This document shows positions 51,918 to 59,864 of a stretch of 64,000 bases of DNA, in pieces. Source of the stretch: Anaerolineae bacterium (GTDB taxonomy: Bacteria > Chloroflexota > Anaerolineae > Aggregatilineales > Phototrophicaceae); contig JAFLCG010000003.1 in NCBI GenBank assembly GCA_017303635.1, forward strand, positions 248,001-312,000, in the 5' to 3' direction. A program made the translations under genes and the position numbers. Under the pieces are notes generated by a model. That model did not search any database and had not been told where the DNA came from. It saw only the letters and a list, made by a program, of their open reading frames with translations. The number at the start of each line of letters is the position of its first letter. Within the stretch, counting starts at the first letter, position 1.

Positions 51918-52115
51918 TATGAGCAACCGATGAGTGAGGATAACAGGTTTAAGAGGGCCTTTCAACCATCATCCCTGACCAAGTTGCACAGTCCTGGTGT
52001 TAGTCAGTCTGGCTAAGCGTTAAAGAGTCTTAACCGGGATTTTACGTTTCCGCCGGGAGATCGAACCTACACTGAAGATAGGCCATGAAGGAAAAAACAT
52101 CACCAGGAGCGCCCC

Positions 52116-53228
52116 ATGAGCCAACTTTCGACCGACCGCCTGAAGCAGCTCACCCGCCTCATCCTCACCGACCCCGATCCTGACGCCCGTCTGGAAGCCC
52201 TGCTCGAAATCCGGCAATCCGATCACCCGAAAGTGATCGAACTCCTGCAAGAGGTCAACCGTACCGATCGGGAAAAAGCCGTGCGTGACCTGGCGGCAAA
52301 CCTGCTGACGAAGAAGAAAATCGAGGCCATGGATTCTCCGGCGAATCCGGTCACGATAGAAGGCTGGACGTGCCGTTCCTGCGGTGGGCAGAACCCGCGC
52401 GAGTCCTCGATCTGCACGTTCTGCGGAGCGGAGCAAACCGGCTCCAGCTTACCGACGGAGCAGGCCACCACCCACAGCCCCTCCCCACTGACCGATCCCG
52501 CGGTGTTCATCATCGACCGGGATCATGTGAAGCGGTTCCAGCGCGGAGGCCGTGGGTTTGGTACCCAGGGGTGCCTGACGCTGTTCCTGATTCCCTTTGT
52601 GCTGATCGGCGTGTTCATGGTCGGCTTCCTATTGAACAGCCTGCGCGAGCAAGTGTCACTCGATCGACGCGGGATGGAGATCGCAGGCCGAGTCACCGAT
52701 AAGACGATTTCCAGAGGGGATTCGGACAGTTATTACGTCCACTATCAATTTGAGGTTGAGGGGCGCACCTGGACTGATCGCTTGAGCCTGGATGAAGACG
52801 TGTACGACCGGATGGAAGTCGGGCAGCCCGTCGAGGTGCGCTACGTTCAGGGCGACCCGGCGATCTCGGTGCTGGTAGGGGTTGCCACCGGCTCCGAGAT
52901 CCCGTTTCTGTTCGTCTTTAGCATCTGTTGGAACGGTTTTGCCTGGCTGATGTTCATCGGCAGCATCGTCCACATGGTTCAGCAACGGCGCTTATATAGG
53001 GAAGGACAAGTGGTCACAGGTGAAGTGCTGACCGCGAAAGGTGAACGCGACAGCGATGGCGACTTTTTTCTGGAAGTGGAGTATGGTTTTGCCGTACCTG
53101 GCACGCAGGACTTCCTCACGGGGAAGTATCGCGGGATGCACAACCATCTGAAGGGGAAGCCCTTGCCGGAGCGCCATACCCCGCTGGCGATCCTCTACCG
53201 CGCCGTGGATCATCATCAGCCGCTGTAG
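52116..53228 (+). CDS. HEAT-like / zinc-ribbon / DUF3592 membrane protein
   Basis: 370 residues; AGGAG lies 6 nt before ATG 52116. Residues 1-75 are helical with a HEAT-like unit (DPDARLEALLEIRQSDHPKVIELLQEV). A four-cysteine zinc ribbon follows (WTCRSCGGQNPRESSICTFCGAE, about residues 84-106). Then come a membrane helix (TLFLIPFVLIGVFMVGFLLNSL), an extracytoplasmic beta domain (VTDKTISRGDSDSYYVHYQFEVEGRTW, the DUF3592 pattern), a second helix (PFLFVFSICWNGFAWLMFIGSIVHMV) and another beta segment. It combines cytosolic interaction modules with a DUF3592 core. Function unknown; not part of an evident operon. Confidence 0.75.
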   Translation: MSQLSTDRLKQLTRLILTDPDPDARLEALLEIRQSDHPKVIELLQEVNRTDREKAVRDLAANLLTKKKIEAMDSPANPVTIEGWTCRSCGGQNPRESSICTFCGAEQTGSSLPTEQATTHSPSPLTDPAVFIIDRDHVKRFQRGGRGFGTQGCLTLFLIPFVLIGVFMVGFLLNSLREQVSLDRRGMEIAGRVTDKTISRGDSDSYYVHYQFEVEGRTWTDRLSLDEDVYDRMEVGQPVEVRYVQGDPAISVLVGVATGSEIPFLFVFSICWNGFAWLMFIGSIVHMVQQRRLYREGQVVTGEVLTAKGERDSDGDFFLEVEYGFAVPGTQDFLTGKYRGMHNHLKGKPLPERHTPLAILYRAVDHHQPL

Positions 53229-53477
53229 ACAGGATGACCCGAGCAGGCAGCCGCTTTCCGGGCTGAAGCGACTGTGAGAATGATCTGGATGCGTTTATCG
53301 GCGGCGACGGCCCTGGAAACCGAGCCAGCCAAGGCAGGTCTGTAAAGGCGACATCTCCCGGTTCTGGACATATTGGACAGAATGGACAGATTTGACAGCC
53401 TGTCTTGTCCAACATCTGGCGTGATGTTCAGACGGTTCGGGCGAGTCGGTTTGTAACCATTGTACCTGAAAGTGAGT

Positions 53478-53507
53478 CAAAAATCGGAACATATGTTCCG
53501 ATTTTTG
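53478..53507. promoter_or_regulatory. 30-bp perfect palindrome with GGAACATATGTTCC core
   Basis: Fifteen-nt arms are exact complements: CAAAAATCGGAACAT and its reverse complement. The core GAACATATGTTC equals the Gram-positive LexA/DinR SOS-box core. The A5 and T5 edges also fit a bidirectional intrinsic terminator. A shorter relative is at 6991. Confidence 0.5.
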
Positions 53508-53593
53508 TTGGTAGCACCACAATAGATCGGGGAGACGGAACCCCTCCCCATGTACGGAGCGGAGGAACTAAATTGACCTTTGGAAAGCCGTTG

Positions 53594-53649
53594 TAGAAGG
53601 ATTTCAAGGCGGGCGACCCGGTGGGCCGTCCCTACAAAAAGGCCTTCTA
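53594..53649. repeat. inverted repeat enclosing a CCCTAC-capped palindrome
   Basis: TAGAAGG (53594-53600) and CCTTCTA (53643-53649) enclose GGGCGACCCGGTGGGCCGTC + CCTAC (53611-53635), the same core as the hairpin at 2267-2287. No transposition-type duplication is obvious. Confidence 0.6.
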
Positions 53650-53698
53650 TGATTTTATGTAGCCCTATCCTCTGATGCCCGCATTCGCATATCAGACT

Positions 53699-53743
53699 TT
53701 GCACAGATGTTCGACCCGCGTTACACTACCGAACATCTGTTCC
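53699..53743 (+). promoter_or_regulatory. promoter with SOS-box-like operator for the DinB-family gene
   Basis: TTGCAC (53699-53704), 17-nt spacer, TACACT (53722-53727). Immediately after the -10 lies CGAACATCTGTTCC (53730-53743), which matches the GAAC-N4-GTTC SOS box. In addition CAGATGTTCG (53704-53713) and CGAACATCTG (53730-53739) form a perfect 10-bp inverted repeat round the -10 box. Confidence 0.6.
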
Positions 53744-53757
53744 GGGAGGGCGCACCT

Positions 53758-54270
53758 ATGGAAGCAAATGTATTCATTAATCTCTTTGCCTACAACCAAT
53801 GGGCCAATCGGCGGGTCTGGGACTGCGTGATGCAGTTGAGCGAAGCACAATTCGACCAGCCCAACGACTACTCCATTGGCTCCATCCACATTCAGACCGC
53901 CCACCAGATGGGCGTTGAACACTGGTGGTTCCAGTTCCTCAAAACAGGCGAACTCCGCTTCGTGACCGAGGCTGATTGCGAAAATCGCGCCACCATCCGC
54001 TCCAAATGGGATGAAACCGAAGTCCTGATTCGGGAATATGTCGCCCATCTGACCCCGGCAGAACTCATCCGTACTGTCAAACCGCCGTTCTGGACGGCCG
54101 ACCAACCGCCGATCCCGGTCTATGAAGCGCTGTTTCAGGTTGCCCACCACAGCACCGATCACCGTGCTCAGACACTGGCGGCGCTGCATCGTGTGGGCGG
54201 GGCGACAACCCCGCAGGATTATCTCTTTTATCACTTTGACCGGGCCGGGGCAGCCTGGACGAACGACTAA
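53758..54270 (+). CDS. DinB-family protein
   Basis: 170 residues from ATG 53758 (GGGAGGG 8 nt upstream); an ATG at 53707 lies inside the promoter/operator and is rejected. Opening helix MEANVFINLFAYNQWANRRVW is diagnostic of DinB, with IGSIHIQTAHQMGVEHWWFQFL (first His) and FQVAHHSTDHRAQTLAALHRVGG (H-S-T-D-H-R, the two further metal ligands). DinB proteins form metal-binding four-helix bundles; the founding member in Bacillus is DNA-damage-inducible. The operator upstream resembles a LexA box, in line with that. Convergent with amt and separated from it by a bidirectional terminator. Confidence 0.92.
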   Translation: MEANVFINLFAYNQWANRRVWDCVMQLSEAQFDQPNDYSIGSIHIQTAHQMGVEHWWFQFLKTGELRFVTEADCENRATIRSKWDETEVLIREYVAHLTPAELIRTVKPPFWTADQPPIPVYEALFQVAHHSTDHRAQTLAALHRVGGATTPQDYLFYHFDRAGAAWTND

Positions 54271-54286
54271 ATCAGCTTCGGAATCA

Positions 54287-54316
54287 AAACGGGCGACCCA
54301 TCTGGGTCGCCCGTTT
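54287..54316. terminator. bidirectional terminator between DinB-family gene and amt
   Basis: A 14-bp perfect stem, AAACGGGCGACCCA / TGGGTCGCCCGTTT, 16 bp past the DinB stop and 13 bp past the amt stop. Short A and T runs flank it. Confidence 0.75.
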
Positions 54317-54329
54317 CATTCAGGACTGG

Positions 54330-55787
54330 TTAGTCACCGACAGCAGGAGCCTTGGAAGGCGCACCCTTGACCAGGGGATCTTCGCTCGGGACAGGCAGGA
54401 CATCCGGCCAAGCCGAGACACCATGCTCGTAAACATCGATCCCGATTTCGTCGGCTTTCGAGTTCACCCGCAGGCGGTTGATAACCTTGAGCAAGCCGAA
54501 CATCAGCAAACCGGTGACTGCACAGTAGATGATGGTTGAGGCCGAACCGATTAACTGGGTGACCAGCAGACCGGCGTTGCCGTAGATCAGACCACCCTGA
54601 CCGGCCAGTTCACCACCGGCTGCATAGGGACCAGCAAAGAGGAAACCGGGCATGGCGAAGATACCGATGGCAATTGTGCCCCAGATACCGTTGGCGCCAT
54701 GCACGGCGAAGGCAGTCACAGGATCATCGATCTTGGCCTTCTCGACCAGGTCGGCTGCGACCACGACCAGTACGCCACCAACACCACCAATGAGGATGGC
54801 TGCCCAGGGTTCAACGAAGGCGCAGGGGGCTGTAATTGCCACCAGACCTGCCAGCGAACCATTCAAGGCGCCTGCCAAATCCCATTTGCCTGTGCGAGCA
54901 TACATGAAGAACATGCAAACCATGGCACCCGCACCGGCCCCCAGGGTGGTGTTCAGGGTCACCAGGCCGACCAGGCCAGGGTTACCCATGCCCAGGGTCG
55001 AACCGGGGTTGAAGCCGTACCAACCGAACCACAGGATCATGGTACCGAGCGTAGCGAAACCGAGGTTATGGGCCGGGGGGATCTTGCCCCAGACTTTCCC
55101 CTTACGCGGGCCGAGCATCCAGGCACCGACCAGCGCCAGCACACCACCGACGGTGTGTACAACGGTGCTGCCAGCGAAGTCGTGGAAACCCTGCTGGAAG
55201 AGCCAGCCGCTGCCCCAGACCCAGTGCGCAATCACAGGGTAGATGAAGATGGCGATCAGGGCGCTGTAGATCAGGTCGCCAATGAAGTCCGTGCGTTCGG
55301 CCATCGCGCCAGTGGTGATGGTGCTGGCAGTCGCGGCGAAGGCGAATTGGAAGAAGAACATGGTCAGCAGATTGATGGTCAGGCCGGGATATAGTTCACT
55401 CATCTGCGCGGCGCTGATGAAGAAGTAGCTGGTCCCGAATAAACCGCTGCCGTTGTCGGCACCGAAGGCGATACCGAAACCGACCGCCCACCAGACCAAG
55501 GCTGTCAGGCCAGCATCAATGAAGTTCTCCAGCAGGGCGTTGACTGCACCCGTCTGGCGGATCAGACCGGTTTCCAGGAGGGCGAAACCCGTCTGCATGA
55601 AGAACACCAGGAAGCCCGTCAGGAAAACCCAGGTCGTGTCGATAGAAGTCTTGACGGCGGCAATGTCATCCATTGTCGGGGTCGTCACATCTTGCGCGAA
55701 GGTGAAATTGGTGCCGAAGGCGGCGAGGATGACGGTGCATATCGCCAGAGCGATAATACGACGCCACATGCGACGCTGTCTCTGCAT
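54330..55787 (-). CDS. amt: ammonium transporter (Amt family)
   Basis: 485 residues from ATG 55787 (AGGAGG 9 nt upstream); the longer frame to 55922 covers the promoter. A signal peptide (IIALAICTVILAAFGTNFTFA) precedes eleven membrane helices. Conserved Amt landmarks: MQTGFALLETGLIRQ (helix 1), DFAGSTVVHTVGG (the D-x-A-G-x-x-V-H channel histidine), MILWFGWYGFNPGS, and FAVHGANGIWGTIAIGIFA (second His). It imports ammonium. No glnK (P-II) gene follows, which is unusual because amt-glnK pairs are the rule. The upstream region contains an operator-like palindrome. Confidence 0.96.
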   Translation of the reverse strand: MQRQRRMWRRIIALAICTVILAAFGTNFTFAQDVTTPTMDDIAAVKTSIDTTWVFLTGFLVFFMQTGFALLETGLIRQTGAVNALLENFIDAGLTALVWWAVGFGIAFGADNGSGLFGTSYFFISAAQMSELYPGLTINLLTMFFFQFAFAATASTITTGAMAERTDFIGDLIYSALIAIFIYPVIAHWVWGSGWLFQQGFHDFAGSTVVHTVGGVLALVGAWMLGPRKGKVWGKIPPAHNLGFATLGTMILWFGWYGFNPGSTLGMGNPGLVGLVTLNTTLGAGAGAMVCMFFMYARTGKWDLAGALNGSLAGLVAITAPCAFVEPWAAILIGGVGGVLVVVAADLVEKAKIDDPVTAFAVHGANGIWGTIAIGIFAMPGFLFAGPYAAGGELAGQGGLIYGNAGLLVTQLIGSASTIIYCAVTGLLMFGLLKVINRLRVNSKADEIGIDVYEHGVSAWPDVLPVPSEDPLVKGAPSKAPAVGD

Positions 55788-56222
55788 CTTGGGTTTCCTC
55801 CTGACTGAGAACGAAAGCTGTTGTGTTGCGGTCAATGGAGGGCAGTGTAACGAGATGAAATCCTTGTCCGAAGGGCGATTTAGTCTGAAAAACGCAGATA
55901 AAGTATTGTAAGAAATAGACAACTTGACAGCGAAGTGACCAGTTTAATGCCGGTATGGGGTGTCACTATGTGACAATTATGGGGTGTATAGGGCAGAATG
56001 CATAAAGTCGGCAGGTGCTATTTACCGTAGCCTAGATGAGAAACTGTTAAATATGGCTAAGGTTCATTTAACGATTATGCGCTGCAGTGAGGATGACGTC
56101 ATTCTCACCTGGGGCTGCATTGTCCAATACCGCTAAGATAGGTAAGCAAAAGCCGGATTCCGCAAGCACTATTCCGCCATCGACTGCTGAAATCAACCAG
56201 AAAACAAGGATGTCTATCACCC
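55788..56222. other. divergent control region of amt and the DUF1772-like gene
   Basis: No gene. It carries the amt ribosome site, AT-rich promoter sequence (on the minus strand TTGTCT-16-TATCTG near 55900) and the palindrome at 55961. The rest is anonymous. Confidence 0.5.
55961..55975. promoter_or_regulatory. palindromic operator candidate upstream of amt
   Basis: TGTCACTATGTGACA: perfect 6-bp arms with a 3-bp centre, 174 bp upstream of the amt start. The TGT...ACA ends recall nitrogen regulators such as TnrA/GlnR, but the spacing differs. Confidence 0.45.
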
Positions 56223-56657
56223 ATGTACTTGATCCTACTTGCAAACGTTGCTGCAACACTGCTGATGACTGGCGTCATCTGGATGGTGCAGGTGGTGCAC
56301 TATCCGCTCTTTGCACTAGTCGGACGGGAGCAGTTCCCGGCTTACGAATATGCGCATAGCGCATCCATCACCTTGCTGGTCATGCCGCTGATGCTGGTCG
56401 AACTAGGGACTGCGTTCGTGCTGGCGCTCAGTCCCACGCCGGGCCTCGACCGGCTGACCCCCTGGATTGGGTTGGTGTTGGCGGCGGCAACCTGGGGCGT
56501 GACTTTATTCTTCAGCATTCCGGCGCACAATACACTCAGCGGTGGCTTTGATGCAGCGGCCCATGCCGCGCTGGTCAGCAGCAACTGGCTGCGGACGCTG
56601 GCGTGGACAGCGCACAGTGGATTGGTGATCTACTGGTTGGGGCGCTTACTGGGCTGA
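56223..56657 (+). CDS. DUF1772-like four-helix membrane protein
   Basis: 144 residues; AAGGA lies 11 nt before ATG 56223. Four membrane helices are clear, and the V-Q-V-V-H-Y-P-L-F motif (IWMVQVVHYPLFALVG, residue 20) with SIPAHNTLSGGFDAAAHAALVSSNWLRTLAW in the last third matches the DUF1772/anthrone-oxygenase-like group of small membrane proteins. Enzymatic activity is not established for most. Its 3' end overlaps the convergent EthD-like gene by 12 bp. Confidence 0.75.
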   Translation: MYLILLANVAATLLMTGVIWMVQVVHYPLFALVGREQFPAYEYAHSASITLLVMPLMLVELGTAFVLALSPTPGLDRLTPWIGLVLAAATWGVTLFFSIPAHNTLSGGFDAAAHAALVSSNWLRTLAWTAHSGLVIYWLGRLLG

Positions 56658-56984
56658 GGAGGCGGGCGTGCTGCCGCCGTTTTCCTCAAAGACATCCGCC
56701 AGCAGGGTATCGAAGGAACCTGCCGGGAAACGCTTCGCCAGTTCCGCACCGGCTTCCTGCCCGATCTTTGAGCGCAGCGCGTTTTCCATTGTCGGCTGGT
56801 CGGCGAAGTACAGTTCGAGGATGCGGTAGTAACGCGGCTGTCCGCTGGGGCTGCCCAGTACATTCACGACCTGCCGCCGGGCGATATCCGGGATGCGTTC
56901 GCACAATGCCAGAAAATCGTTGTAGCGATCTTCAAAACCGGCGGTGTCAGTGGGGGGATGAAAGCCGATGAGGAATTTAATCAT
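56646..56984 (-). CDS. EthD-domain protein
   Basis: 112 residues from ATG 56984 (MIKFLIGFHPPTDTAGFEDRYND). The dimeric alpha/beta-barrel EthD pattern is visible: opening strand I-K-F-L-I-G-F, then FEDRYNDFLALCERIPDIARRQVVNVLGSPSG and YYRILELYFADQPTMENALRSKIG. EthD proteins are small homodimeric ferredoxin-fold proteins, some binding polyketide-like ligands or aiding ether degradation. The C-terminal residues are encoded in the 12-bp overlap with the DUF1772-like gene. Specific function unknown. Confidence 0.82.
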   Translation of the reverse strand: MIKFLIGFHPPTDTAGFEDRYNDFLALCERIPDIARRQVVNVLGSPSGQPRYYRILELYFADQPTMENALRSKIGQEAGAELAKRFPAGSFDTLLADVFEENGGSTPASSAQ

Positions 56985-57035
56985 GGTGGGTGGAGTCAAA
57001 GGGCGGGACTGAGACCCGCCCTGCTGGATGATGAA

Positions 57036-57410
57036 TTAGCGTTTGCCGCCGCGCAGGATCAGCCCGATGATGATGCCGATCAGCACCGCTACTGTGACGG
57101 TACGAACCGGATACTTCTGGACAACCTGCTTGGCATCCTTGCCCATTTCTTCCACGGAGCGATTGTTCAGGTAGTGGGCGGCTTTTTCCAAGCCTTTCGC
57201 CACTTCATCCGCAGCGTGAGCCGCTTCTTCGCCGATGGGACGCTCGTGGGCTTCTTCGCGGATTTTCTCCGCGGCGGTGTGGAGCAGTTTGACGGCTTCC
57301 TTCCGCACATCTTCGGCACGGCTGTTGAATTCCCGCCCGATTTCCCGCAGATCATCAGTGATTTCGGCAGCGGCAGCGTTGTTCACATGCGCGCCATTCA
57401 TCTCGGTCAT
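57036..57410 (-). CDS. DUF883/ElaB-like helical membrane-anchored protein
   Basis: 124 residues from ATG 57410 (AGGAGG 6 nt upstream). It is one long amphipathic helix region (EITDDLREIGREFNSRAEDVRKEAVKLLHTAAEKIREEAHERP...) ending in a single membrane helix (VRTVTVAVLIGIIIGLILRGG). This is the layout of ElaB/YgaM/DUF883 proteins, which anchor in the inner membrane and contact ribosomes or stress factors. The sequence alone gives the layout, not the function. Same strand as the EthD gene upstream is not the case; it lies 51 bp from it, transcribed in the same minus direction before it. Confidence 0.7.
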   Translation of the reverse strand: MTEMNGAHVNNAAAAEITDDLREIGREFNSRAEDVRKEAVKLLHTAAEKIREEAHERPIGEEAAHAADEVAKGLEKAAHYLNNRSVEEMGKDAKQVVQKYPVRTVTVAVLIGIIIGLILRGGKR

Positions 57411-57570
57411 GGTTGACCTCCTGATCGTGAGTTGTCGATTATGAACATTATACCACGCAGCGACCTCAGATCCTACAGCTCCGCCAAGCAGTTTGAGCAT
57501 TCAGCAGGCATGTGTTACTCTCTGCCGACCTCTGGAAAAGATGTTTTCTGCCCTGAAGGAGTATTTGCTC

Positions 57571-58656
57571 ATGGATTTTGCGATTACCTTTAAAGGGGAT
57601 ATCAGCCCCAAGCGGACAGTGGCCTTGTGCCGACAGGCGGAGTTGGCAGGTTTTACCTACGGCTGGTTTTTTGATTCACACGTCCTCTGGCGCGAATGTT
57701 ACGTGACTATGGCGATGTGCATGGAACATACCCAGCACATGCGCTTTGGCCCCTGCGTGACCAACCCTGGTGTGCGGGAATGGTCGGTGGCGGCCAGTCT
57801 ATTCGCTACACTGATGGAGCAAAGCGGCGGGCGCTTTGACATGGGCGTGGGACGCGGCGATAGCAGCCGCCGGGTGCTCGGCCGTAAACCGCTGACCATC
57901 GAAACCATGGTCGAATTCTCGGAAGCGGTCAAGGGCATGATTAAGGGCAAGGAAGTCACCTACGACGATGAACAGACTTCGGTCAAACTGCCCTGGGTGA
58001 GCGGTTACGATCTGGCGGTGTGGGTGGCGGCTTACGGACCGAAGGCGCTGGCCGGTGCCGGTGAATCCGGCGACGGCCTCATTATCCAGTTGGCTGATCC
58101 GGGCCTGGTGCGCTGGTTCAGCGAGCAGGCGATTGCGGCGGGTAAAGCCAAAGGTCGCAAGATGGGCAACTACCAGGTCATGTCCGCTGCGCCGGTGTGG
58201 GTGGGTGACCTGCCCAAAGGCCGGACCCAGACTCGCTGGTTCCCGGCGATGGTCGGCAACCATGTAGCGGATATTGTGGAGAAGTACGGTAAGAGCGACC
58301 CGAACATTCCCCAATCACTGACCAACTATATTGAAGGCCGCAAGGGCTACGACTACAAGCACCATGCCGATAAGGACGCCGATCACCTCGGTTTCATCAA
58401 GGATGATATTGTGGATTCGTTTGCCATCCTGGGTTCACCGAAGGATCACATCGCCAAGCTGGAAGAACTGGAAGCGGCTGGCGTGACCCAGTTCAACATC
58501 TACCTGATGTGCGGCGAAGAAGAGCGCATCGTGGCGGAATATGCCGAACACATCATTCCGCATTTCCAGAAGGCCAAACGCAAGAAGGCAGCCTCGCCAA
58601 AGAAGAAGGCTGCACCCAAAACCAAGCCGGCAGCCAAAAAAACCGCTGGCAAATAA
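57571..58656 (+). CDS. F420-dependent LLM-class oxidoreductase with histone-like tail
   Basis: 361 residues from ATG 57571 (AAGGAG 9 nt upstream). The luciferase-like (beta/alpha)8 barrel is complete: MDFAITFKGDISPKRTVALCRQAELAGFTYGWFFDSH, MRFGPCVTNPGVREWSVAASLFATLMEQSGGRFDMGVGRGDS and VAAYGPKALAGAGESGDGLIIQ. The closest group is the F420-dependent TIGR03842-type proteins. The last 30 residues are odd: after HIIPHFQKAKRKK come KAASPKKKAAPKTKPAAKKT, a lysine/alanine/proline tail of the kind found on histone H1 and HU-like proteins. This could bind nucleic acid or polyphosphate. The acyl-CoA dehydrogenase follows after a terminator. Confidence 0.9.
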   Translation: MDFAITFKGDISPKRTVALCRQAELAGFTYGWFFDSHVLWRECYVTMAMCMEHTQHMRFGPCVTNPGVREWSVAASLFATLMEQSGGRFDMGVGRGDSSRRVLGRKPLTIETMVEFSEAVKGMIKGKEVTYDDEQTSVKLPWVSGYDLAVWVAAYGPKALAGAGESGDGLIIQLADPGLVRWFSEQAIAAGKAKGRKMGNYQVMSAAPVWVGDLPKGRTQTRWFPAMVGNHVADIVEKYGKSDPNIPQSLTNYIEGRKGYDYKHHADKDADHLGFIKDDIVDSFAILGSPKDHIAKLEELEAAGVTQFNIYLMCGEEERIVAEYAEHIIPHFQKAKRKKAASPKKKAAPKTKPAAKKTAGK

Positions 58657-58673
58657 CCATAACCACCAGCAAT

Positions 58674-58703
58674 GCGCCGGAACCCTTCCGGCGCGTTTTG
58701 TTT
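58674..58703 (+). terminator. intrinsic terminator between LLM gene and acyl-CoA dehydrogenase
   Basis: GCGCCGGAA (58674-58682), CCC loop, TTCCGGCGC (58686-58694), then GTTTTGTTT. It ends 2 nt before the AGGAG of the next gene, so it may act as an attenuator. Confidence 0.75.
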
Positions 58704-58718
58704 CAGGAGCAAGCCTCG

Positions 58719-59864
58719 ATGGACTTTGACCTCAGCGCTGAACAAGTGATGTATCAACGGACAGTGCGGGATTTCTGCGCGGCGGAGATCAAACCGTATG
58801 CGGCGCAGATTGATGCCAGCGGCGAATTGCCATGGGTGGCGATCCGTAAGATGCCGAACCTGGGGCTGACCGGATTGCAGGTCGAAGAAGCCTACGGCGG
58901 TGCGGGGCTGGATACGGTGAGCGCGGCGATTGCGCTGGAAGAACTGGGTTGGGCCTGCGGGTCAACGGCGTTGAGCATCGCAGCACATAACGGCCTTTCC
59001 TGTGGGCCGATCAGCCGGTGGGGTACCGCAGCCCAAAAGGAACACTACCTGCCGAAACTGACCAGCGGAGAGCACCTGGGCGCGTTGGCTTTGACCGAGC
59101 CGAATGCTGGTTCGGACCTGGCGGGTGGGGTGCAAACGATGGCGGTACGGGAGGGCGATGAGTGGGTCATCAACGGCACCAAAGCCTGGATTACCAACCC
59201 GAAATTTGCGCCAGTGGTGATCGTACTGGTGCGGACGGATCGGGAAGCAGGTACACGAGGCTTTTCCATGCTGCTGGTGGAGCCAGGACGTCATGGATTC
59301 ACGATTCATCCACCGGAAAAGAAGATGGGGCTGAATGCCAGTCCAACACAGATGCTGACCTTTGACCGGGTGCGGGTGCCCGCAGAGGCGGTGCTGGGCG
59401 AGGTTGGGCGGGGGTTTCAACAGACGATGCAGACGCTGGATAGTGGGCGCATTACTATCGGGGCGATCTGCCTGGGGCTGGCGAGGGCAGCTCATGAGGA
59501 AGCGCTGCAGTATGCCGGGCAGCGGCGGGCGTTTGGCAAGGCGATCCATGAGCATCAGGCGATCCAGTGGATGATTGCCGATGCGGCCTTGGAGATCGAA
59601 GCGGCGCGGCTGTTGGTTTACCGGGCGGCGTGGCTGAAAGATCAGGGGCGGGATTTTGCCCTGGCAGCGGCGATGGCGAAGTTGAAGGCGAGCGAAGTGT
59701 GTGAGAAAGTCTGCTGGAATGCGGTGCAGATTCATGGCAGTTATGGCTACAGTCGGGAGTTTCCTGTCGAGCGGATTTACCGGGATCAACGGTTGATGAC
59801 CATCGGTGAGGGGACGAGTGAGATTCAGCGGTTGGTGATTGCGAGGAAGGTGATTGGGGGCTAG
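58719..59864 (+). CDS. acyl-CoA dehydrogenase
   Basis: 381 residues, the standard length; AGGAG lies 9 nt before ATG 58719. Landmarks: DLSAEQVMYQRTVRDFCAAEIKPYA (N-terminal helices), ALTEPNAGSDLAGG (FAD/substrate loop), WVINGTKAWITNPKFAPVVIV, QRRAFGKAIHEHQAIQWMIAD, and YGYSREFPVERIYRDQRLMTIGEGTSEIQ with the catalytic Glu in G-E-G-T-S-E-I-Q. It oxidises a CoA ester, of short or branched chain by its resemblance; no ETF or thiolase genes are nearby. A terminator immediately precedes it, so its transcription depends on read-through or an internal promoter in the LLM gene. Confidence 0.95.
   Translation: MDFDLSAEQVMYQRTVRDFCAAEIKPYAAQIDASGELPWVAIRKMPNLGLTGLQVEEAYGGAGLDTVSAAIALEELGWACGSTALSIAAHNGLSCGPISRWGTAAQKEHYLPKLTSGEHLGALALTEPNAGSDLAGGVQTMAVREGDEWVINGTKAWITNPKFAPVVIVLVRTDREAGTRGFSMLLVEPGRHGFTIHPPEKKMGLNASPTQMLTFDRVRVPAEAVLGEVGRGFQQTMQTLDSGRITIGAICLGLARAAHEEALQYAGQRRAFGKAIHEHQAIQWMIADAALEIEAARLLVYRAAWLKDQGRDFALAAAMAKLKASEVCEKVCWNAVQIHGSYGYSREFPVERIYRDQRLMTIGEGTSEIQRLVIARKVIGG

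Larger units (their letters stand above)
53229..53698. other. intergenic region with palindromes, no gene
   Basis: Anonymous sequence apart from the 30-bp perfect palindrome (53478-53507) and the inverted repeat at 53594-53649. No frame with a ribosome site or family resemblance is seen. Confidence 0.6.

Noticed and set aside
57493..57570. Upstream extension of the LLM oxidoreductase
   Set aside because: AAGGAG and the family start MDFAITFKGD place the start at 57571.
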